Part shown: piece by piece, positions 11,576-16,920 of the stretch
Numbering within the stretch: position 1 is the first letter of the stretch
Layout of the letters: each line of letters opens with the position of its first letter
Assembly: GCA_963589425.1 (NCBI GenBank)
Contig: CAVAKZ010000093.1
Span: forward strand, 1 to 16,920
Length of the DNA: 16,920 nucleotides
Source of the DNA: CAKRJP01 sp963589425
Lineage (GTDB): Bacteria > Bacillota > Clostridia > Lachnospirales > Lachnospiraceae
Direction of reading: 5' to 3'
The notes under the pieces: generated by a model
Database searches by the model: none
The model's input: only the letters and a program-made list of their open reading frames with translations
What the model was told of the DNA's origin: nothing
Made by a program: the position numbers and the translations under genes

Positions 11576-12622
11576 ATGGGACGGAATAATAAAACATACT
11601 CGAAGAACCTGCACCAGCAAGCGTATGACCGTTTGATTGGGATGCAGGCTTTTGGTGATTCCAAAAAAAAGGCAGTTGCCAATGGCACGAATGGCGATAA
11701 GATCTACAGTTACAACACCTATCAAACATACTGGAAACATACGAAATACTTTGTAAAATGGGTACAGCAGGTACATCCTGAGTGTACGACTCTGAAGAAA
11801 GCAGAACAGTACGTGCCAGAGTGGCTGCAATCACGAACAGAACAGATTGATAAGAATGGGAATCACCTTTCTGCATGGACAATCCAGACGGAAGCAGCGG
11901 CACTAAATAAGCTCTATGGCATCAAGCCAGATGATGAGAAACGCTTTCAACCGCCGCAGCGAAAAAGAGAAGATATTAAGCGATCACGTGTGGAAACGGT
12001 GCGTGATCGCCATTTTTCAACAACGAATAATGCGGAATTGATTGCTTTTTGCAAGGGGACAGGACTACGAAGAGAGGGTGTTGAAAATGTGAAAGGAAAA
12101 GATTTGATGTCAAGGTGGAAAATCAATGCAGAGATTGCCAGAATAGAAGCAATCCGCGCCGAAAAACGAACAGACGCAGAGAAAACGATGCTGACGATTT
12201 GCAGGGATGCACAAGCATTTACTGCTCCATCACATGAATATTTCATCCACACGAAAGAAAAAGGCGGCAGAGAACGGCTCTCTCCAATAATCGGAGATCA
12301 TTCCCAGCAGATCATCGAGCGTTTCAAGGCGACTGCACTGGATGAGAAGGTGTGGGAACACATCTCACAGAATGCGGATATACACAGCTACCGTGCGGAA
12401 TATGCAACGCAGATGTACAAAATGTATGCGCGCAAGATTGGTCAAATACCATATGATCGGATTAACAAAGGAACTGGTAAGGCATACCAATCAGAAGTGT
12501 ATAATTGTCGTAAAGACGAAGCAGGAAAAAAGCTGGATCGGCGAGCAATGGAGCTATGCAGCAAAGCTCTGGGACACAATCGCGTTGAAGTAGTGGCTAA
12601 CAACTACATAAGGGGGCTGTGA
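11576..12622 (+). CDS. Tyrosine recombinase / phage-type integrase (348 aa)
   Basis: ATG 11576 follows GAGAGGAG. The N-terminal part (residues about 1-120) looks like a core-binding SAM-like domain (YDRLIGMQAFGDSKK, YNTYQTYWKHTKYFVKWVQQ). The catalytic part shows the ordered family residues: Arg I in TGLRREGVENVKG (about 163-175), Lys in TKEKGGRERL (about 225), the box II HxxR in HSYRAEYATQMY (about 271-282), His in LGHNRVEV and the nucleophilic Tyr in ANNYIRGL, six residues from the end. Dimer resolution or integration of the element is likely. It is an operon with the next gene (4-base gap). It contains an internal 9-bp inverted repeat (11980-12010). Confidence 0.85.
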   Translation: MGRNNKTYSKNLHQQAYDRLIGMQAFGDSKKKAVANGTNGDKIYSYNTYQTYWKHTKYFVKWVQQVHPECTTLKKAEQYVPEWLQSRTEQIDKNGNHLSAWTIQTEAAALNKLYGIKPDDEKRFQPPQRKREDIKRSRVETVRDRHFSTTNNAELIAFCKGTGLRREGVENVKGKDLMSRWKINAEIARIEAIRAEKRTDAEKTMLTICRDAQAFTAPSHEYFIHTKEKGGRERLSPIIGDHSQQIIERFKATALDEKVWEHISQNADIHSYRAEYATQMYKMYARKIGQIPYDRINKGTGKAYQSEVYNCRKDEAGKKLDRRAMELCSKALGHNRVEVVANNYIRGL

Positions 12623-12626
12623 TATT

Positions 12627-13775
12627 ATGGCTTTTTGGAATAGAAATAACGATGATGCAGGGTTGGAAACCGTAAAGAACACACGGGAACGATATGAAGA
12701 AATGGAAAAAGCCTGTGAACAGCTCCGTCGTTTGCAAGAAGAAGTTAAAAATGGAGAGAGACTGATCGTTCTTCGCAGTGATTATCTACGATTGCAGCTT
12801 GACAGCGAAGAAGCAGAACGGCTTCGTGGGCTTGAAGTAACGTATCAGTATAGCACCTTGAATGAAATGCAGGCTAAGTTGGATTTGCTCGAAAAACAAT
12901 GTGAGTATTGGCAAAAACAAGCCACTAGCGCTCAAAATCAACTAAAGGAAGCGGCTCAAAATGTTACAAAATGGCACGAAGCGTATGATGAATTGCAGCA
13001 GAGTATTGATGAACAGGTTGAACAGGGACGTTTGATTGCAGCCAGACAGGATGTAAGTGAACTGAAACAACTGGAGGAACAGTTGCGAAAAGAAGCTGAT
13101 AATAAGATAGCTGAAGCTGCTGCTATGGCAGATCAAAAGATACGCGAAGCACAAAAGCAATTGTCTGTTGCCACTCAGAGGCAACAGAATGCCACTCAGA
13201 GGCTTCAAGAGGCTCAAGCTATAGAAATCTCTTATGAAGCCCGTGAAACGGCTCTAAAAGCTCGTGAACAAGACGTCATGGAACGTGAACAGGCTATATC
13301 TGGAAGATTGGCATCAGCTCAGAATGTATATCGCATCATGCGAGAGCGTGCAAATGCAGCAAGGGGGATTGTACCAAAGAAGTCTCACGATGGCTATTTA
13401 GTGCTGAGTAGTCGGCAATGGATTGAAAGATATCCTGCCGTTGTCAGTGGAAAGAAGATGCAATGCAGCGCTGCCGTTTGGAAATCAGTGCTTGAAACAC
13501 CTTATGATGTGGCACTGGCAGCCGATCAGATTGGAACACAAATTGAAAATGACCTAAGATTGATTGTGAATGACATTGGTTGTCATTGTATGGTATTTGA
13601 TAAGGACAATGGACGGTACAAGCTCAGCATGGAAAAAATCGAGAACAGTAGAGAAAAGAATGTGTTGTATAAGTGGGATTTTGTGGCAAATTTTAGGAGT
13701 GGGTTTTGGCAGCTTGAAATATACACAACTCAAAGTCTTAAAGTGCCAGAATCACGTAGACCCTCTCAAAATTAA
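12627..13775 (+). CDS. Long coiled-coil protein of unknown function (382 aa)
   Basis: ATG 12627 lies four bases after the recombinase stop, with AGGGGG about ten bases upstream. Residues about 15-240 are an almost continuous coiled coil (RERYEEMEKACEQLRRLQEE, EKQCEYWQKQATSAQNQLKE, EAAAMADQKIREAQKQ, ALKAREQDVMEREQA). The C-terminal 130 residues are globular: RIVPKKSHDGYLVLSSRQW style text around 245-265, then WKSVLETPYDVALAADQIG, CHCMVFDKDNGRYKL and KWDFVANFRSGFWQLEIYT. There is no signal peptide. Architecture recalls plasmid or phage structural and partition-helper proteins, but I recognise no family. It ends the operon before the palindromic terminator. Confidence 0.75.
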   Translation: MAFWNRNNDDAGLETVKNTRERYEEMEKACEQLRRLQEEVKNGERLIVLRSDYLRLQLDSEEAERLRGLEVTYQYSTLNEMQAKLDLLEKQCEYWQKQATSAQNQLKEAAQNVTKWHEAYDELQQSIDEQVEQGRLIAARQDVSELKQLEEQLRKEADNKIAEAAAMADQKIREAQKQLSVATQRQQNATQRLQEAQAIEISYEARETALKAREQDVMEREQAISGRLASAQNVYRIMRERANAARGIVPKKSHDGYLVLSSRQWIERYPAVVSGKKMQCSAAVWKSVLETPYDVALAADQIGTQIENDLRLIVNDIGCHCMVFDKDNGRYKLSMEKIENSREKNVLYKWDFVANFRSGFWQLEIYTTQSLKVPESRRPSQN

Positions 13776-13832
13776 AAGGATCTTTCAATGTACAACACAG
13801 AATAAGCTTACGAGACAAAATTTTTATAAATG

Positions 13833-13860
13833 AAAAAGTGGCATATATATGCCACTTTTT
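13833..13860. terminator. Perfect 28-bp palindromic bidirectional terminator
   Basis: AAAAAGTGGCATAT is followed by its exact reverse complement, with A's on the left arm and T's on the right. It ends the recombinase/coiled-coil operon 57 bases after its last stop and just before the IS66 end. Confidence 0.85.
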
Positions 13861-13880
13861 CATTCAACGATGTATTAATG

Positions 13881-13904
13881 GTAAACGGTAGATAGTCTGT
13901 ACCT
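13881..13904 (+). repeat. IS66 left terminal inverted repeat
   Basis: GTAAACGGTAGATAGTC-T-GTACCT; it matches the right end (16686-16709, reversed) except for one base. Confidence 0.92.
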
Positions 13905-13953
13905 CGACTGTAAAGGAAAAGTGTGTGACAATTAGACTATATTTCTAATACGA

Positions 13954-13984
13954 GTATCAAAGGTTGAGCCTCAACTTTTGATAC
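13954..13984 (+). repeat. Hairpin upstream of tnpA
   Basis: GTATCAAAGGTTGAG (13954-13968) pairs with CTCAACTTTTGATAC (13970-13984) with one mismatch and almost no loop. It lies nine bases before the tnpA ribosome site GGAGGT. Such stems in IS leaders can blunt expression from read-through transcripts (inference). Confidence 0.65.
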
Positions 13985-14004
13985 CACTACACGGAGGTAA
14001 GTCT

Positions 14005-14376
14005 ATGAGTTCAGAAACATCTATGGTGGCCGCAAGTTTCCGTCTTCAGGAATGGGCTGCACAAATCAGAGAATGTCAAAACCGGCCAGCCGGCGTAAGC
14101 GTTGCCAGCTGGTGTGTAGACCACGGCATCACAAAAGCGAATTATTATTACCGGTTTCATCGGGTACGGAAAGCCTGCCTGGAACATATGCAGGAAGAAA
14201 TTCCCTCACAGCAGATCGTCCCTGTAGAACCAGGGCTTTTACAGCAGAACCATAAGGATGGCCCCTCGCAGCCGGGACTGCATATTTCCGCAAAGGGATT
14301 TTCTGTCTATGTAACAGAATCTACCCCTATGTCTCTTCTTGCGAGGGTTCTTGAGGTGATACAAAATGCTGAATGA
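14005..14376 (+). CDS. tnpA: IS66 TnpA (orf1 accessory protein), 123 aa
   Basis: ATG 14005 has GGAGGT six bases upstream; the longer frame from 13978 starts inside the hairpin and is rejected. The product begins MSSETSMVAASFRLQEWAAQ and contains GVSVASWCVDHGITKANYYYRFHRVRK (split here as one helix-turn-helix region, about residues 33-58), then a variable linker and the conserved end FSVYVTESTPMSLLARVLEVI. It is needed with TnpB for IS66 transposition (established). It overlaps tnpB by 11 bases. Confidence 0.88.
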   Translation: MSSETSMVAASFRLQEWAAQIRECQNRPAGVSVASWCVDHGITKANYYYRFHRVRKACLEHMQEEIPSQQIVPVEPGLLQQNHKDGPSQPGLHISAKGFSVYVTESTPMSLLARVLEVIQNAE

Positions 14377-14728
14377 TGCCACCTGCTTTCAGGCAGTTTA
14401 CATTGTCTGCGGTTACACAGACCTACGCTTTGGGATGGACCGTCTGGCAGCACTGGTGGAGGCGCAGACAGGAAAGAAGCCCCATGTACCGGATACCCTT
14501 TATCTTTTCTGTGGGCGGCGGACAGACCGCATCAAAGGACTGGTGTGGGAAAGGGATGGATGGCTCCTGCTATACAAGAGATTGTCCGAAAGCCGTTTCC
14601 AATGGCCGCGCAGCCCGGAAGAAGTGCGTTCCCTGACACCACAGCAGTTCCGATGGCTGATGGAGGGACTGACGATCGCACCGAAAAAGTCTGTCAGACC
14701 GGTGGAACCACCGGAATATATGGGATGA
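14366..14728 (+). CDS. tnpB: IS66 TnpB (orf2, IS66 Orf2-like), 120 aa
   Basis: It starts at ATG 14366 inside the end of tnpA, implying translational coupling. It shows the conserved family text YIVCGYTDLRFGMDRLAAL, LYLFCGRRTDRIKGL, GWLLLYKRL and SLTPQQFRWLMEG, and is full length. It is an accessory protein required for transposition; its biochemical role is not settled. Codons about 17-98 are duplicated exactly at 82-327. Confidence 0.93.
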   Translation: MLNDATCFQAVYIVCGYTDLRFGMDRLAALVEAQTGKKPHVPDTLYLFCGRRTDRIKGLVWERDGWLLLYKRLSESRFQWPRSPEEVRSLTPQQFRWLMEGLTIAPKKSVRPVEPPEYMG

Positions 14729-15014
14729 TTTTTAACTATTGTGCAAAACAGAGAAATTTTAATGCTGCTGTCACGCACCTGCGGCTGCCCTTTGATCCAT
14801 TGCAAAGGCAGCCCCTGCCATGGTTTTAAGACTCTATATGCTGCAGCTGGCCGTATTTCACTTTTGGAAGTGGCGCATGGGGAAGAGGCTGCCGTAAGCG
14901 GTACAGATGCCCCTGTGTCCCTGGTCATTATGACGGATGCGCTTCCATTGTGAATTCGCCAAAAAGATGGTTTTCTGTTAGAATGGAACCATCAGAAAAA
15001 CAGGAGGCAGCGGC
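14729..15014 (+). other. tnpB-tnpC gap with a possible 25-aa ORF and a hairpin
   Basis: A short frame at 14820-14897 would encode a peptide starting MVLRLYMLQLAVF and ending WRMGKRLP, hydrophobic then basic. It has no clear ribosome site, so I give it low weight. GATGGTT (14965-14971) pairs with AACCATC (14986-14992) just before the tnpC ribosome site AGGAGG and could modulate TnpC translation. Confidence 0.35.
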
Positions 15015-16631
15015 ATGGCTTTGGAATATACGGAAGAAAAACTGAACAGCCTTGATAAGGAAACAGTCATCCAGCTGTTTCTTGCACAGCAGGAACAGCT
15101 CAAGCAGATCGACCGGACCCTCCAGCTGGTGCTGGAACAGGTTGCGGACTTAAAAAGGCACCGCTTTGGCCGGGCCTCCGAGAGGCATGAAACAGAAGGC
15201 CAGATTTCTTTTATGGAAGCCGACGGGAAGATTGTATTCTTTAACGAGGCCGAGGCTGTTGCTATCGAAGAAGCTGGTGAATCAGTGGAAACCGCCGCCC
15301 GGCAGCGCCCAAAGAAAAGACAGGGAAAGAGGGAAGAGGATCTTTCCGGTCTTCCGGTTGCAATAATCGAACATTCCCTGTCAGAAGAAGAATTGGAGGA
15401 ACGGTTCGGAAAAGACGGGTTCAAACAGCTTCCGGATGAAGTGTACCGCAGATATGGGTTTACCCCGGCGAAAATCGAGATCGAGGAGCATCATGTAAAG
15501 GTGTACGCCGGTAAGAAGACGGATGAAATCGTCAGGGCCCCGCACCCGGAATGCCTTTTAAGGGGGAGCCTGGTATCCCCGTCACTCGAGGCGGCAGTGA
15601 TGAACGCAAAATACGTCAATGCCGTCCCGCTTTACCGCCAGGAACAGGAGTTTGAACGTTACGGCCTGCATATCTCCCGGCAGAACATGGCGAACTGGAC
15701 CATCCAGTGTGCAGACAGGTATCTTGCGGTTCTCTATGATTACCTGCATGAAAAAATGTATCACTACCATGTGCTGCAGGCAGATGAGACGCCAGTCCTG
15801 GTAAATAAAGACGGACGTTCTGCCGGAAGCAAAAGCTTCATGTGGATATACCGCACCGGGCGGATGTATACAGACCGCCAGATTGTCCTGTATGAATACC
15901 AGAAGACGCGAAATGCCAGCCATCCAAGAGAATTCTTGAAGGATTTCAAAGGCATATGCGTCACGGACGGATACCAGGTCTATCACACGATTGAAAATGA
16001 ACGGGAAGACCTGAAGATTTCCGGATGCTGGTCCCATGCCAGGCGGAGATTTGATGAAGCGGTCAAAGCCCTGCCGAAAGCAGCGCGGAATGGCAGCCGT
16101 GCATATCTTGCGCTGAGCATGATACAGGCCATCTACCGGGAAGAAAAGCTACTGAAAGAACTCCCGTCAGAAGAACGGAAACTCCGCCGCCAGTTAAGCG
16201 TACGCCCGCTGGTGGAGGCTTATTTCACGTGGGCAAAGGAAACAATCCGGAAAGTCCCACCGAAGAGCAAGACATGGGAAGGGTTTCAATATTCGATGAA
16301 CCAGGAAAAATACCTGAAGGTGTTCCTAGATGACGGGGAAGTGCCGATGGACAACAACGCCGCCGAGCAGTCGATCCGCGGATTCTGTATCGGTAAGAAG
16401 AACTGGGTGATGATCGATACGGTTGCAGGGGCAAAATCGAGCGCCATTATATACAGCATTGCAGAAACAGCGAAAGCCAACAACCTGAAACCGTATGATT
16501 ATTTTGAGCACCTGCTCAGCGAAATCCCGAAGCATCTGGACGACACGGACCGAAGCTTTCTGGATGACTTGCTTCCCTGGTCACCGAAGCTTCCGGCGAA
16601 CTGCCGGAAAACCGGTAAAGAAGTGAAATAA
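15015..16631 (+). CDS. tnpC: IS66 family transposase TnpC (DDE), 538 aa
   Basis: ATG 15015 follows AGGAGG with eight-base spacing. Domains in order: N-terminal leucine-zipper-like helix (LFLAQQEQLKQIDRTLQLVL) and RFGRASER (about 50-57); the zf-IS66 region, which here has no CxxC cysteines; the DDE catalytic core with LQADETPVLV (first Asp about 256), GICVTDGYQVYH (second Asp about 318) and the Glu in MDNNAAEQSIRG (about 451); and the IS66 C-terminal domain with KKNWVMIDTVAGAKSSAIIY. It is full length and intact, so the element may be active. Confidence 0.95.
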   Translation: MALEYTEEKLNSLDKETVIQLFLAQQEQLKQIDRTLQLVLEQVADLKRHRFGRASERHETEGQISFMEADGKIVFFNEAEAVAIEEAGESVETAARQRPKKRQGKREEDLSGLPVAIIEHSLSEEELEERFGKDGFKQLPDEVYRRYGFTPAKIEIEEHHVKVYAGKKTDEIVRAPHPECLLRGSLVSPSLEAAVMNAKYVNAVPLYRQEQEFERYGLHISRQNMANWTIQCADRYLAVLYDYLHEKMYHYHVLQADETPVLVNKDGRSAGSKSFMWIYRTGRMYTDRQIVLYEYQKTRNASHPREFLKDFKGICVTDGYQVYHTIENEREDLKISGCWSHARRRFDEAVKALPKAARNGSRAYLALSMIQAIYREEKLLKELPSEERKLRRQLSVRPLVEAYFTWAKETIRKVPPKSKTWEGFQYSMNQEKYLKVFLDDGEVPMDNNAAEQSIRGFCIGKKNWVMIDTVAGAKSSAIIYSIAETAKANNLKPYDYFEHLLSEIPKHLDDTDRSFLDDLLPWSPKLPANCRKTGKEVK

Positions 16632-16637
16632 AATAAG

Positions 16638-16682
16638 ACTGGAGCAAATCTATCTCTATCATACAGGTTTGCTCCAGTTTTG
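16638..16682 (+). terminator. IS66 3' intrinsic terminator
   Basis: ACTGGAGCAAA (16638-16648) pairs with TTTGCTCCAGT (16668-16678), followed by TTT. It lies seven bases after the tnpC stop and before the right inverted repeat. Confidence 0.8.
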
Positions 16683-16685
16683 TAT

Positions 16686-16709
16686 AGGTACGGACTATCT
16701 ACCGTTTAC
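16686..16709 (-). repeat. IS66 right terminal inverted repeat
   Basis: Reverse complement GTAAACGGTAGATAGTC-C-GTACCT; one mismatch to the left end. PBP coding sequence begins directly after it. Confidence 0.92.
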
Positions 16710-16920
16710 GTTCTTCTGTGGATCCTCTGCATGGGAATGATGGCCGGACTTGCCGGGAGACTGGTGTATCTCTGCGTGTTCCGGTCTGTCTATTACTCCG
16801 AAAAAGCGGATGATCTGCACGAGCGGGAGCGCGACATCAAGGCGGCGCGCGGGCGGATTCTCGATGCAAACGGGGAGGTGCTCGCGGCAAACCGTACGGT
16901 CTGCACGATCTCTGTGATCC
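16710..16920 (+). CDS. 5'-truncated penicillin-binding protein (class B type), runs off the window
   Basis: In frame from 16710 the product reads VLLWILCMGMMAGLAGRLVYL (the membrane anchor, beginning directly at the IS66 end), then VFRSVYYSEKADDLHERERD and IKAARGRILDANGEVLAANR. The R-G-x-I-x-D-x-N-G-x-x-L-A motif marks the N-terminal dimerisation domain of PBP2/SpoVD-type transpeptidases. The native start and first residues of the anchor are missing; ATG 16731 could act as a new start within the anchor, but it has no clear ribosome site. Base composition is much richer in GC than the plasmid genes, so this is probably host chromosome. Confidence 0.8.

Larger units (their letters stand above)
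13881..16709 (+). mobile_element. Complete IS66-family insertion sequence
   Basis: It is bounded by 24-bp inverted repeats with one mismatch, starting GTAAACGGTAGATAGTC. It contains tnpA, tnpB and tnpC in the canonical order and an internal 3' terminator; the length is 2829 bp, normal for the family. IS66 usually makes an 8-bp target duplication, but the flanks here (TATTAATG on the left, GTTCTTCT on the right) do not match. Confidence 0.93.

Noticed and set aside
7588..12003. Shared 13-mer TGGAAACGGTGCG in the loops of two hairpins (7588-7600 and 11991-12003)
   Set aside because: A few 13-base matches are expected by chance in a window of this size; with no further flanking similarity I do not treat it as a signal.
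1..16920. tRNA or rRNA genes
   Set aside because: I saw no cloverleaf with a GGTTCRA T-arm plus CCA or discriminator context, and no rRNA-like stretches.

Overview
The window looks like a mobilizable plasmid, or plasmid-derived element, of a Gram-positive anaerobe, most likely a gut clostridium (Lachnospiraceae or a relative; this host call is inference). The basis is strong AGGAGG-type ribosome binding sites, TTGACA/TATAAT promoters with 17-bp spacers, Rep_3-type initiators, a MobA/MobL relaxase, an Fst-like toxin locus and an IS66 insertion sequence. The plasmid part is AT-rich. The IS66 and the last 210 bases, which encode part of a penicillin-binding protein, are clearly richer in GC, so the right end is probably chromosomal sequence or a chimeric join.

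Layout. 1-340: a palindrome followed by an orphan 246-bp internal piece of IS66 tnpB, identical to the tnpB at the right end. 336-2530: replicon module 1 on the minus strand: small ORF, rep1 with an overlapping 71-aa upstream gene, promoter, three to four 22-bp iterons, 12-bp repeats and GC-rich hairpins. 2559-2880: a compact type I toxin-antitoxin locus resembling Fst/par, with a 29-aa hydrophobic toxin, a convergent antisense RNA, shared direct repeats and a bidirectional terminator. 3165-5157: mobilization region: accessory protein, oriT candidate, MobA/MobL relaxase, an overlapping coiled-coil gene and a membrane-anchored protein. 5240-7475: cargo (secreted protein, membrane protein and winged-helix regulator) between two copies of a structured direct repeat. 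7576-9470: replicon module 2, a diverged direct duplicate of module 1 with seven perfect 22-bp iterons. 9511-10183: coiled-coil/HTH (KfrA-like) gene bracketed by a 16-bp inverted repeat. 10279-10842: Uma2-family putative nuclease. 10995-13860: a strong promoter, a long structured non-coding leader of about 545 nt, a tyrosine recombinase and a coiled-coil protein, ending in a perfect palindromic terminator. 13881-16709: complete IS66-family element (tnpA, tnpB, tnpC). 16710-16920: 5'-truncated PBP gene.

How it fits together. Rep proteins and iterons supply replication. The relaxase with its accessory protein and oriT allows mobilization by a helper. The type I toxin-antitoxin locus probably stabilises the element. 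The KfrA-like protein and the tyrosine recombinase probably act in partition, dimer resolution or integration. The two replicon modules share near-identical blocks but differ in the Rep N-terminus and in half of each iteron. This suggests a cointegrate of two related plasmids, or a duplication followed by divergence of replication specificity.
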